A stretch of 64,000 nt of DNA from the NCBI GenBank assembly GCA_945878375.1, contig CAMDWG010000014.1, forward strand, positions 1 to 64,000, in the 5' to 3' direction. Both the position numbers and the translations under genes were made by a program. Source of the DNA: Roseomonas mucosa (GTDB taxonomy: Bacteria; Pseudomonadota; Alphaproteobacteria; Acetobacterales; Acetobacteraceae). Shown here in pieces: positions 1 through 7,226 of the stretch (its first letter is position 1; each line of letters opens with the position of its first letter). The notes beneath the pieces are model-generated. The model worked only from the letters and a program-made list of their open reading frames with translations. It was not told the DNA's origin and searched no databases.

Positions 1-455
1 AGGATGATACCGGCCTCGGGGGCGACCTGGTCACGCAGCGCCTCGACCCGGCCCTGCAGGAAGAACATCATCGCGCTATTGTCGTTCTCCCCTTCGCCCG
101 CGGGCCCGCCATCGAAGAGGTTGCGGATGGGATCGATGCAGATGATGTCGGGCGGCGCGTCGGGGAATGCGGCTCGGATGGCCGCGGCCACGAGGGGCAC
201 GCCCTGGTCGTCGAGCAGCATGCGGAGCTTGGGCGTGACGACCAGGGTGTCGCGAGCGCGGGCGACGAGGGCGGGATCCAGCCGCAGCTGCTGCAGCCGC
301 TCGCGCAGGTAGTGGTACTGGATCTCGGCCTGGAGATAGAACACGCGCAGCGGGCGCGGGGCCGTGAAGCGCAGGAACGGCGCGCCGGCGGCGGCGTGCA
401 CCAGCAGACTGATCAGGAAATCGGATTTGCCGACCTTCGGTGCGCCGCCGAGGAC
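1..455 (-). pseudogene. RepA/AAA_25-like ATPase fragment, lacking its N-terminus
   Basis: Read on the minus strand, this stretch gives a RecA-fold ATPase of the RepA/AAA_25 type found in plasmid and island replication modules. Visible are a Walker A motif GGAPKVGKS (codons near 427-452), the sequence VFYLQAE typical of the family, and a Walker B strand IICIDPIRNLFDG followed by an ENDN segment. The gene runs off the left edge. Its recognisable homology stops upstream of Walker A at about position 455: further upstream the same frame is cysteine- and arginine-rich, has no good start and meets a stop at 567-569. Family members normally have a few dozen residues before Walker A, so I read this as a 5'-truncated remnant cut at a recombination junction. 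A gene using TTG at 536 is possible but unlikely. Confidence 0.6.
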
Positions 456-537
456 CCGACATGCGCAAGGACATGGGGCGCGTCGTGTTGGCGTATCGGC
501 GCTTGCGCAGCATGCGCTCGGGTTGAGAGAGGCCAAG

Positions 538-1212
538 ATGGCGAACAGGCGGAAGAGGAAGTTCTTCTATCATATCGATGAAGTGTGTGACCGGCTTGGG
601 CTGTCACTGCTCGACATGTCGGTGCTGGTGTCCGAGCGGAAGATCCAACTCTGCACCGCGGTGGCTCGTCTCTTTGTCGAGGACGGATCGTACGAGGCCG
701 ACATGGACGGCAGGGCGGTGCCGCGCCCCGAGGAGCAACGATACGTCCAGGGGCTGGTCGATCTCAGGGCGGACGACGCGTGGTTTGTTCTGCGGCACGG
801 ATCACAGCCGATATTTTGGCTGGCGGCCGAGCAGGGTCGATATCGGCGTCTGATCAGCACGGGCGAAGATGATCGCGGCTACACGGTGATCCGGGAGGAA
901 GTCGGCGTGCGGCACGAGGAGCTCGAGCGCTACGCGGTGATGGAGGACGCGGAGGACGATGCAGTGCTAGGCACGAAGGCAGTTAGGCGCGGCTCACAGC
1001 CGACGCACGCCTGGGACGCTGCGCGGCTGGAAGCGTGCCGGTTCATCTACTTCGAGGGCGTGCCGGAATCGTTCGGCGCGCTGATCCGGCACATGCAGGC
1101 ATGGTTTGCGCAGCGGGGTGACAAAGTGCCTGACGAGAGCACACTGAAGCGGCGGCTCAGGGACATCTGGGTCACCTTCGGGCCGGAGGCCAAGCAGCAG
1201 GGGAAGGATTGA
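538..1212 (+). CDS. Hypothetical island protein, 224 aa
   Basis: The open frame extends further upstream, but the ATG at 538 has a purine-rich ribosome site (GAGAGG) six bases before it and gives a sensible N-terminus, MANRRKRKFFYHIDEVCDRL. Upstream codons overlap the broken ATPase and look non-coding. The N-terminal 35 residues (basic, then a helix resembling a DNA-binding start) and the C-terminal segment DESTLKRRLRDIW, which looks like a helix-turn-helix, suggest a nucleic-acid-binding role; this is inference only. The middle is acidic. I do not recognise a named family. It lies upstream of the recombinase set but 75 bp away, so co-transcription is uncertain. Confidence 0.6.
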   Translation: MANRRKRKFFYHIDEVCDRLGLSLLDMSVLVSERKIQLCTAVARLFVEDGSYEADMDGRAVPRPEEQRYVQGLVDLRADDAWFVLRHGSQPIFWLAAEQGRYRRLISTGEDDRGYTVIREEVGVRHEELERYAVMEDAEDDAVLGTKAVRRGSQPTHAWDAARLEACRFIYFEGVPESFGALIRHMQAWFAQRGDKVPDESTLKRRLRDIWVTFGPEAKQQGKD

Positions 1213-1287
1213 GCAGCGTAACGCGGCGCTGTGAGAACGGCGCCGCCCTGATTCCGTAAATAAAAGGCAGGACGAACGTGGATCGCA

Positions 1288-1488
1288 ATGCCCCTTGCAT
1301 CGCTCAATCAGCACCTGCCACCCCACCTCCGCGAGGTCTGCAGCATCCTGGCCGCCGGCCTGCTGCGGCTGCGCAGCCGCGCCGCCGAGGAAGCTGCGCG
1401 CGAGGCTGCTGACCGCGGAGAGCGGCCGCTACACTTCCCGGCCCCCCAGCGCGTGGATGCGAACCGGACCAACCGGAGACCCGCATGA
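1288..1488 (+). CDS. Small ORF upstream of the DUF2924/recombinase genes, 66 aa
   Basis: A short arginine- and alanine-rich protein starting MPLASLNQHLPPHLREVC and ending RTNRRPA. Its stop overlaps the start of the DUF2924 gene in an ATGA (1485-1488), as each following gene of the set overlaps the next, and this is the main evidence that it is translated. The body is a predicted amphipathic helix with many Glu and Arg residues. Short proteins of this kind occur next to DUF2924/recombinase pairs in related genomes from memory, but I know no function for them. Confidence 0.6.
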   Translation: MPLASLNQHLPPHLREVCSILAAGLLRLRSRAAEEAAREAADRGERPLHFPAPQRVDANRTNRRPA

Positions 1489-1991
1489 CACGCGCCACCA
1501 AATCCAAAGCCGGCGCACCGCCGGCGCCCACCATTCCCGCCATTCCGCCGGCCGACGTGCTGGGCCGCCTGGCAGCCCTGAAGACCACCGCCACGCCGGC
1601 CCTGAAGCAGCAGTGGCGGGAGCTCTTCGCGGCCGAGCCGCCGCCCTACAACCGGCGCTTCCTGGAAAGCCGCCTTGGGTACCGCATCCAGGAATTGGCC
1701 TATGGCGGGCTGAAGCCCGAGACCATCCAGCGCCTCGAAGCGCTAGGCGAGCAACTCGACGGCGGCAACCCCGTCCTCCGGCGCATCCGGGGCGACGACA
1801 AGCCGATCACCGGCACGCGGCTGATCCGCGAGTACCAGGGCGTCGAGCACAGCGTGACCGTACTGCACGACGGCTACGAGTATCAGGGCCGCCCCTACCA
1901 GTCGCTCTCCTCCATCGCCCGCGCCATCACCGGCACGCGCTGGAATGGCTGGCTGTTCTTTGGCCTGAAGAACCGGAGGGCCGCAGCATGA
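1485..1991 (+). CDS. DUF2924 family protein, 168 aa
   Basis: This matches the DUF2924 family, small proteins that almost always sit directly before a large serine recombinase in alphaproteobacterial islands. Recognisable parts are the helical stretch with WRELF and PYNRRFLE (residues about 43-60), GYRIQELAYGG (about 65-75), and the C-terminal part with GTRLIREYQGVEHSVTVL and the repeated motif ARAITGTRWNGWLFFGL. Molecular function is not established; a role in assisting or restraining the recombinase is inferred from the constant neighbourhood. Start and stop overlap both neighbours by ATGA, indicating translational coupling. Confidence 0.88.
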   Translation: MTRATKSKAGAPPAPTIPAIPPADVLGRLAALKTTATPALKQQWRELFAAEPPPYNRRFLESRLGYRIQELAYGGLKPETIQRLEALGEQLDGGNPVLRRIRGDDKPITGTRLIREYQGVEHSVTVLHDGYEYQGRPYQSLSSIARAITGTRWNGWLFFGLKNRRAAA

Positions 1992-3340
1992 AGCGCACGC
2001 CAGCCGCCGAGACCGCGATGCCGGCCACGGTGCGGAAGATCCGCGCCGCCGTGTACACGCGGAAGTCGAGCGAGGAAGGGCTCGACATGGAGTTCAACTC
2101 GCTCGATGCCCAGCGCGAGGCCTGCGAGGCCTACATCACCAGCCAGCGGTCGGAGGGGTGGGTGCTGGTCCGTGACCGCTACGACGATGGCGGCGTGTCC
2201 GGCGGCACGCTGGAACGGCCGGCGCTGCGGCGCCTGCTGGCCGATATCGAGCGCGGGCTGATCGACGTGGTGGTGGTCTACAAGATTGACCGACTGTCGC
2301 GCGCGCTGATGGACTTCGCCAAGCTGGTGGAGGTGTTCGACGCGAATAACGTCACCTTCGTGTCCGTGACGCAGTCGTTCAATACGACGACCAGCATGGG
2401 TCGCCTCACGCTGAACATCCTGCTCAGCTTTGCGCAGTTCGAGCGGGAGGTGATCGGCGAGCGCATCCGCGACAAGGTGGCGGCCTCGCGGGCGCGCGGA
2501 ATCTGGATGGGTGGCTTCGTGCCGCTCGGCTATGACGCCAAGGATCGCAAGCTGCTGGTGAACGAGGCAGAGGCCACGCTGGTGCGGCGCATTTTCGATG
2601 GCTTTGTGGAAACGGAATCCGGGACGAAGCTGGTCCAGGCGCTGCGTGCCGAGGGCGCCACCACGAAGCGCGGCCGCGCCTTCACCAAGAGCGACATCTA
2701 CCGGGTGCTTAGCAACCGGACCTATCTCGGCGAGGCCATGCACAAGGGGAAGTCCCACCCCGGCGAGCATGCCGCCATCGTGCCGCAGGCGATGTGGGAT
2801 GCGGCCCACGCCCTCCTGACCATCAGCCCGCGGACCCGTGCCAATCGCACGCGCTGCCAGACGCCGTCCCTGCTGCGCGGGCTGATCTTCGGCAGCGACG
2901 GCCGGGCCATGTCGCCCACCCACGCGCGGGGGCGCCGCGGCCAGCAGTACCGCTACTATGTGAGCCAGTCGGTGCTGAAGGGCAGCGCCGCGGACGGGCC
3001 GGCCATCGCCCGCATTTCGGCGGCGGAGATTGAGGGCGCGGTCATCGCGCAGGTTCGGGGACTGCTGCGCCAGCCGGAGGTGGTGTTGGGGGCCTGGCGC
3101 GCGGCACGGGCCTCGGCGCCCGACCTGACGGAGGACGAGGCGCGGCTGGCGCTGGAGCGGCTGGACCCGCTGTGGGAGGAGCTATTCCCCGCGGAGCAGG
3201 CGCGCATCATCCGCCTGCTGGTCGACCGAGTGGACATCGGGGTGGGCGGCGCCGACGTGCGGCTGAAGCTGGAGGGACTGGCGAGCCTGGCGCGGGACCT
3301 TGCCGCGCAGTCGGCCGAACCAGCGAGGGCGGCAGCGTGA
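1988..3340 (+). CDS. Large serine recombinase (resolvase/invertase superfamily), 450 aa
   Basis: Site-specific DNA recombinase acting through a serine nucleophile. The catalytic domain begins RAAVYTRKSSEEG, with the nucleophile most likely Ser27, followed by SLDAQREACEAYI, DRYDDGGVSGGTLERP and the conserved VVVYKIDRLSRAL segment. After it come a recombinase domain (LGYDAKDRKLLVNEAEA onward), and a C-terminal region that is short for a large integrase and lacks an obvious cysteine zinc-ribbon cluster. ATG 1988 overlaps the DUF2924 stop. An upstream in-frame extension exists but is out of keeping with this overlap. Probably moves the element or part of it; the att sites are not identified. Confidence 0.92.
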   Translation: MKRTPAAETAMPATVRKIRAAVYTRKSSEEGLDMEFNSLDAQREACEAYITSQRSEGWVLVRDRYDDGGVSGGTLERPALRRLLADIERGLIDVVVVYKIDRLSRALMDFAKLVEVFDANNVTFVSVTQSFNTTTSMGRLTLNILLSFAQFEREVIGERIRDKVAASRARGIWMGGFVPLGYDAKDRKLLVNEAEATLVRRIFDGFVETESGTKLVQALRAEGATTKRGRAFTKSDIYRVLSNRTYLGEAMHKGKSHPGEHAAIVPQAMWDAAHALLTISPRTRANRTRCQTPSLLRGLIFGSDGRAMSPTHARGRRGQQYRYYVSQSVLKGSAADGPAIARISAAEIEGAVIAQVRGLLRQPEVVLGAWRAARASAPDLTEDEARLALERLDPLWEELFPAEQARIIRLLVDRVDIGVGGADVRLKLEGLASLARDLAAQSAEPARAAA

Positions 3341-3750
3341 CCGGCGCCGCGCAGATGCTGACCGTGCGGGTGCCGCTGGCGGTCCGGAAGCAGCGGGGCG
3401 GGCGGAAGCTGATGATCGCGCCTGCCGCCACCACGAACCGGGGCACCTCGTCGTCGGACACCACCTTGGTGAAGGCGCTGGCCCGGGCGTTCAGGTGGCG
3501 GCGAATGATGGAGGCCGGGCGCTTCGCCACCATCAACGAACTGGCGGCGGCCGAGAAGATCAACTCGTCTTATGTCTCGCGCCTGCTGCGGTTGACTCTG
3601 CTGGCCCCCGACATCGTCGAGGCGATTCTGGACGGGCGGCAGCCGGAGCCAATGACCCTGCCGAGGTTGCTCAAGGGGGTGGAGGTGCGCTGGTCAGGGC
3701 AACTGGCGCAGATCGCTGACGCCGTAGCGGCAGACGGCCCCGAGACATAA
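3337..3750 (+). CDS. HTH-type companion of the serine recombinase, 137 aa
   Basis: Third gene of the recombinase set, starting with GTG at 3337 in a GTGA overlap with the recombinase stop (ATG at 3355 is the alternative). The C-terminal half contains a clear helix-turn-helix, TINELAAAEKINSSYVSRLL, followed by a tail LTLLAPDIVEAILDG and a Met-Thr-Leu segment. This type of small protein is a standard partner of DUF2924 and recombinase genes. It probably binds DNA near the element ends or regulates the operon; that is inference. Two broken relatives of its C-terminus occur downstream at 4704-4863 and 5989-6107. Confidence 0.8.
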   Translation: MTGAAQMLTVRVPLAVRKQRGGRKLMIAPAATTNRGTSSSDTTLVKALARAFRWRRMMEAGRFATINELAAAEKINSSYVSRLLRLTLLAPDIVEAILDGRQPEPMTLPRLLKGVEVRWSGQLAQIADAVAADGPET

Positions 3751-3886
3751 CGTCGCAGTACGTAGATCCCGCCTTCCACGTGTTGAAGGAACGGGAAATC
3801 TGCCAGAATGGCGGATGTCTCCCTGTGCCGTACTCGTCGCGCGGCGTAGGTGGCGACAGGCCGCGACGTTTCCATGAGGATGTGAG

Positions 3887-4678
3887 ATGGCCGAGGAGAT
3901 GGTCCAGGTGAGCCTCGACGGCCTTGTGCGCCTTCAGTCTGCCGCCGGCGATTTCGCGCGCCAAGAGATCGGCCGTGTCAGCGAGGCAGTAATCGTCGAA
4001 CTCCGGTCTCGGCCAGCCGTGGGCCTGTTCGGCGATGTCGCCGCGCGCCACATGTGGGACGAGTACTGCTGGACCTTGCAGGAAGGGCCGTTTGACGACG
4101 AGCTGAACTTGGGAGGGGTCAGGCTTGGCTCACTCTCGGGCAATTGGGACGAAACCGTGCGCGCCTTCGTCAGCGGCGAGGTGGATAAGCTGCCGAAACA
4201 CGCCCTGATTTTTTTGAGCGCGCACGCCTTCGACGAGGAAGTCGATAGCGACGAGAACGAATCGCTCGGCAACGTTTGGTTGGATGGAATTATCAATACA
4301 ATTATGGAGGAGTTAAACGAGCGCGCGTCTCGGCGAAATCTGCATCTAATTGGGCCGCACCGGGCCGATGTGATCGGGTCTGAGATCGAGGGGGGAGGCT
4401 CGGTCTGGTCAGCGCTGTCCGATCGAGGCGAGGCTACAGATCTAATCTCCGACCACGTGGACACGATGATTAACGCGGACGCCGATCTAGCCGGCGTGGC
4501 TGCGGCCTTGGCAGACGCCTTCCTCTCTGCTGCAAAGGAAGACGTTGAAGGCGGAATGCTGGCCGACTTCTTCGATCGCTTTGGCGATGACATACGAAAG
4601 ATTCTACTGGAGAAGGATATCTTTCCCGGCCTTGACGACATGCGCAGCCAGCTGATCGAGCGCCTGGATAAGAATTAG
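3887..4678 (+). CDS. Hypothetical acidic protein, 263 aa
   Basis: A complete ORF with a GAGGA ribosome site just before ATG 3887. The protein is strongly acidic: about one residue in five is Asp or Glu, with clusters such as DEEVDSDENE in the middle, and there are few lysines. It has no signal peptide or membrane segment. I recognise no family. Base composition is lower in GC than the flanking recombinase genes, particularly around 4260-4480, which suggests a separate origin. Its position between the recombinase set and a decayed copy of the companion gene marks it as cargo. A DNA-mimic or regulatory role is conceivable from the charge alone but has no further support. Confidence 0.7.
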   Translation: MAEEMVQVSLDGLVRLQSAAGDFARQEIGRVSEAVIVELRSRPAVGLFGDVAARHMWDEYCWTLQEGPFDDELNLGGVRLGSLSGNWDETVRAFVSGEVDKLPKHALIFLSAHAFDEEVDSDENESLGNVWLDGIINTIMEELNERASRRNLHLIGPHRADVIGSEIEGGGSVWSALSDRGEATDLISDHVDTMINADADLAGVAAALADAFLSAAKEDVEGGMLADFFDRFGDDIRKILLEKDIFPGLDDMRSQLIERLDKN

Positions 4679-4703
4679 CAAAGGTGAGTACAAGATAGCT
4701 GCC

Positions 4704-4863
4704 GCGTGCTGCGACTGACGCCGCTGGCGACGGGCGACGTGGTGGCGATCTTGGACGGGTGGCAGCCGGAGGGGATGATGCTGCCGGGGCTGATGGAGCC
4801 GTTTCCGATGGAGTGGTGGCAGCAGCGTGTGACGCTTCCGAGCTCTGCAGGACCTCGTGCATG
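4704..4863 (+). pseudogene. C-terminal fragment of a recombinase-companion (HTH) gene, copy A
   Basis: This frame reads RVLRLTPLATGDVVAILDGW and ends at a TGA at 4861-4863. It lines up with the C-terminus of the intact companion gene (SRLLRLTLLAPDIVEAILDG). The helix-turn-helix itself and everything upstream are missing, so it cannot be functional as that protein. It forms part of the 280-bp direct repeat shared with 5998-6279. Confidence 0.7.
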
Positions 4864-4985
4864 AACCGGATCAATTTCCTGGTTCAGCGTTTGCGGCTTC
4901 GGCCTACCTGCTTTGCGACATGAGGGTCCGGCTCGGGGCCTGCCGCGCGTGAGACGAGGTGCGCGACCGCGGCACGGGTGGGGAC
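4704..4985. repeat. 280-bp direct repeat, copy A
   Basis: Positions 4704-4985 align with 5998-6279 at a constant offset of 1294 bases with no gaps I can see. The most similar stretch includes TCAATTTCCTGGTTCAGCG and the following bases. The unit contains the 3' end of a companion gene (plus strand) and, converging on it, the 3' end of an XRE regulator gene (minus strand). In copy A the regulator is intact; in copy B it is broken. Confidence 0.8.
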
Positions 4986-5300
4986 ATCCAGGCGCCTGTA
5001 GTGCCGCAGCAGCGCTTCTTCGTCGGGCGCGAGCAGACCCAGATCGCCCTGTGGCTCCTCTAACATATCTGCCGGGATGAGATCGCCCGGCTCGAGCCCG
5101 AGGATGAACTCCTCCGACACGTCCAGGGCCGCCGCCAGCCGACGCAACGCGTTGCCGCGAGGAAGCGCGCCATCCTGATGCACGATGGCCGCAACTGTGC
5201 CCGGGGACAGGCCTGCTTGGCGGTCCACTTCCTCAGGGGACAGGCCGAGCCGTTCCAGGCGGCCTTCGACGCGGCTGGCGATCTCGGGATTAGATTGCAA
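4884..5300 (-). CDS. XRE-family transcriptional regulator, 138 aa
   Basis: A helix-turn-helix of the XRE/Cro type lies near the N-terminus: LGLSPEEVDRQAGLSPGTVA, then ALPRGNALRRLAAALDVSEE (together about residues 18-65). The C-terminal half is rich in Leu and Arg (DEEALLRHYRRLDVPTRAAV) and ends basic. I chose a TTG start at 5300 because it follows GAAGG at a normal distance and lies 10 bp after the stop of the upstream gene on the same strand; upstream in-frame codons give proline-rich, unlikely protein. Probably a repressor controlling its own two-gene operon or the neighbouring recombinase genes. A decayed second copy is at 6178-6462. Confidence 0.75.
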   Translation of the reverse strand: MQSNPEIASRVEGRLERLGLSPEEVDRQAGLSPGTVAAIVHQDGALPRGNALRRLAAALDVSEEFILGLEPGDLIPADMLEEPQGDLGLLAPDEEALLRHYRRLDVPTRAAVAHLVSRAAGPEPDPHVAKQVGRSRKR

Positions 5301-5310
5301 ACTGACACCT

Positions 5311-5895
5311 TCACGGGGCGATGGGAATCGGCTCGCAGGGAGGGAGGGGGTGATTGGGAAACCATACAGGTTCCGCCCTGCCGGGCCCCGCTTGGCCTGC
5401 CCAAAGGGCGTTCTGCAACTCGACTGCGGCTGTTGCCGCGTCAATGGCAACGCTTGGATGCAGGAGGGCCGCTGAGAAAATCGACGGCACAAGGGGGCGC
5501 GCCGCACCACCGAAAAGCCGGACGAACAGGAAGTCGGCAGCTGCGAACGTGGTCAGGTGGCCGTTGGCGATGCAGTAGGTCGCGATGCTCACGGCCTCCC
5601 CAAGGAAGACATCGGCGTTTAGCCCGCAATCTGTCCAGTTATCTGGCTTGCTAGCTTTTTCCTTCAGCGTGGGAACAACCCCCATCCGTTCGTGAGCTGC
5701 GAGGACATTGGATAAGCCCTTCTTCGCCCTCCAGGTTGTAAGGCGGATGGGCTGGCAATTCAGTGGCGTAGCCGCGCAATCGAGAAGAAAGCAGAGTGCC
5801 TCCTGCTCGGCAGAGTCGAGTTCCTGGAAGGCCTCGCGCTCTTCCTGTTCCTGATCTTGTCGCCCGGTGGGCCCCCTCGTCATTTCCGCTCTCAC
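5311..5895 (-). CDS. Hypothetical protein upstream of the XRE regulator, 194 aa
   Basis: Starts at GTG 5895 (ATG 5883 is an alternative) and ends 10 bp before the regulator, so the two form an operon. The N-terminal 50 residues are charged, with many Glu and Gln. The C-terminal half is alanine-rich and moderately hydrophobic (FLGEAVSIATYCIANGHLTT and FVRLFGGAARPLVPSIF), followed by a proline-rich tail. It resembles a soluble helical protein rather than a membrane protein. I do not recognise the family. Pairing with an XRE gene raises the possibility of a toxin-antitoxin-like or regulatory pair, but its length and sequence fit none that I know. Confidence 0.6.
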   Translation of the reverse strand: MRAEMTRGPTGRQDQEQEEREAFQELDSAEQEALCFLLDCAATPLNCQPIRLTTWRAKKGLSNVLAAHERMGVVPTLKEKASKPDNWTDCGLNADVFLGEAVSIATYCIANGHLTTFAAADFLFVRLFGGAARPLVPSIFSAALLHPSVAIDAATAAVELQNALWAGQAGPGRAEPVWFPNHPLPPCEPIPIAP

Positions 5896-5988
5896 CGCTT
5901 CAGCACGCCAGGGCAGTCTTCATGGGCCCAGCGCGGGTGAACGCCATTATCACAACCTGCATCCGCGGCCGAGCGGATGGCCAGTCCG

Positions 5989-6107
5989 ACGTGAGCCGGC
6001 TTCTGCGCCTCACGCTGCTGTCCCCCGACATCGTCGAGGCGATCCTGGACGGGTGGCAGCCGGAGGAGATGACGCTGCCTGGGCTGATGGAGCCGTTTCC
6101 GGTGTAG
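5989..6107 (+). pseudogene. C-terminal fragment of a recombinase-companion (HTH) gene, copy B
   Basis: Reads DVSRLLRLTLLSPDIVEAIL in one frame to a TAG at 6105-6107. Closer to the intact companion (3337-3750) than copy A in the first half, but ending MEPFPV like copy A. The upstream helix-turn-helix is gone. Upstream in-frame sequence back to 5930 does not resemble the family. Confidence 0.7.
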
Positions 6108-6279
6108 TGGGAGGTACAGCGAGTGACGCTTCCCAGTTCCGCAGGACCTCGTGCATGAATCGGATCAATTTCCTGGTTCAGCGTTTGCGGCTTCGGCCTA
6201 CCTGCTTTGCGACATGAGGCTCCGGCTCGGGGCCTGCCGCGCGTGAGACGAGGTGCGCGACGGCGGCGCGGGTCGGAAC
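5998..6279. repeat. 280-bp direct repeat, copy B
   Basis: Second copy of the unit at 4704-4985, offset 1294. It diverges most in the companion-gene part and is nearly identical over about 100 bases around 6155-6255. The near-identity of a non-coding strip between two convergent gene ends, flanked by more divergent sequence, suggests recent conversion or that this strip has a function of its own. Confidence 0.8.
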
Positions 6280-6462
6280 GTCCGTATCCATCGGACGACG
6301 GCCGCCTACCGCGGTGGCGTTGAACCTGCCTTGTGTTCCTACGAGCGTTCTTTGGAGCGCCGTTAAGGACGGAGGTCCGCGTCCGCAGTGCACAGGCTGA
6401 GCCATTCCAGGCGGCCTTCGAAGCGGTTGGTGATCTCAGTATCTGGGTCTAAGTCTGCAACT
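6178..6462 (-). pseudogene. Decayed XRE regulator copy
   Basis: The 3' part (6178 to about 6280) translates to the C-terminus of the XRE regulator, PTRAAVAHLVSRAAGPEPEP, at the same relative place as in copy A. Bases 6391-6462 match the region of the intact gene that encodes its first 20 residues. The part between, which should carry the helix-turn-helix, is about 140 bases shorter than in the intact gene and does not match it. The gene is therefore internally deleted and inactive. Confidence 0.65.
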
Positions 6463-6467
6463 CAGGG

Positions 6468-6803
6468 TCAGGGCTGCCTGCCGTTCTTTTTGCTCAGCGC
6501 GGCCTCCCATGCGAGTTGGAGGGCAGTCGGCTCTGCCGGGGAAGGCATCCTGCGTGCCGCGCGGGTTCCCGTCGCATTAGGCGCCTTCTGCTCCTTTAGC
6601 TGCTGGGCGAGCCATTTCTGCAGTTGTGCCTCCGCGTCTGGCGGCAGGCGAGGAGGCGCGATTCGCTTGAGGGAACCCCGCCCTCCTGGGGCTGTGGTCT
6701 TCGGCGAGTCCACAAAGGAGACGCCGCGGATAGCGCGAGCGTTCTTATACATCTCGATGTCCGTCGTAGGATGCCTGTAGACGGTACGGGGCGCGCAAGA
6801 CAT
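6468..6803 (-). CDS. Hypothetical basic protein, 111 aa
   Basis: ATG 6803 has GGAAGG ten bases upstream. The product is lysine/arginine-rich with PPRLPPDAEAQLQKWLAQQL in the middle and ends AALSKKNGRQP. It has no membrane segment and no family that I recognise. It lies immediately downstream of the decayed XRE copy on the same strand, in a stretch that otherwise looks eroded, so it may be a remnant. Its stop is six bases before the XRE fragment. Confidence 0.4.
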   Translation of the reverse strand: MSCAPRTVYRHPTTDIEMYKNARAIRGVSFVDSPKTTAPGGRGSLKRIAPPRLPPDAEAQLQKWLAQQLKEQKAPNATGTRAARRMPSPAEPTALQLAWEAALSKKNGRQP

Positions 6804-6918
6804 CGAGCTGATGCCTTCCGAGGCACTCGTCGCGAAACGGGCCGTAAGACTTTTTTGACGAACCCCTGCGGCTGAGGCGGTGCTTACCCACAGCCAAATG
6901 CCACAAACCGAAACGGTA

Positions 6919-6948
6919 TTGCAAGAAAATAGCTGAAGGTGACATTAT
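6919..6948 (+). promoter_or_regulatory. Possible promoter upstream of the helicase/restriction operon
   Basis: TTGCAA (6919-6924) and CATTAT (6943-6948) are separated by 18 bases in a short AT-richer strip that stands out from its surroundings. Each box matches four of six bases of the sigma-70 consensus. It is the only plausible promoter I see before the restriction operon; it is weak evidence. Confidence 0.3.
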
Positions 6949-6977
6949 GCCGGTTAAGGAAGATTCCGGTGTAGTGC

Positions 6978-7226
6978 ATGTGTGGTCTGCTGCAGGTTGG
7001 CGACTTCGTTCGCGTCCGTACGGGTCGCTGGCTCGTTCAGGGTTTGCGATTCCGAGGTCAGAATCGTTCAGCTCCGAGCCTCGCCTGTTTCAGTAATAAC
7101 ACGTATCAGTCGCCCGCTGGCGCCTTGCTGTCTTGGGAGTCAGTCGAGCACGGGCAGGCCATGGATACCGGCGCACCAAGCTGGGCCATGCCAAGCGTCC
7201 CTGGTAGCCGCCCCCCGGCACCATGA
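6978..7226 (+). CDS. Small ORF resembling the N-terminus of DrmD, coupled to the helicase gene
   Basis: An 82-codon frame beginning MCGLLQVGDFVRVRTGRW and continuing to SWESVEHG before an unrelated tail. The pattern (VGD-VRVR-x-RWLV, then a SLACFSNN block, then LLSWE) resembles the first 60 residues of DrmD, the SNF2-type helicase of class 1 DISARM, as I remember that family. The rest of DrmD is absent. The stop codon overlaps the helicase start as ATGA (7223-7226), so it may act as a translated leader or a small separate subunit. No strong ribosome site precedes ATG 6978. It could equally be a remnant of a DrmD gene replaced by the present helicase. Confidence 0.4.
   Translation: MCGLLQVGDFVRVRTGRWLVQGLRFRGQNRSAPSLACFSNNTYQSPAGALLSWESVEHGQAMDTGAPSWAMPSVPGSRPPAP

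Noticed and set aside
6745-6945. Minus-strand frame containing GPFRDECL, like the end of IS3 transposases
   Set aside because: Only six or seven residues match the FRDECL hallmark; the following residues do not fit, so a remnant is possible but not supported.
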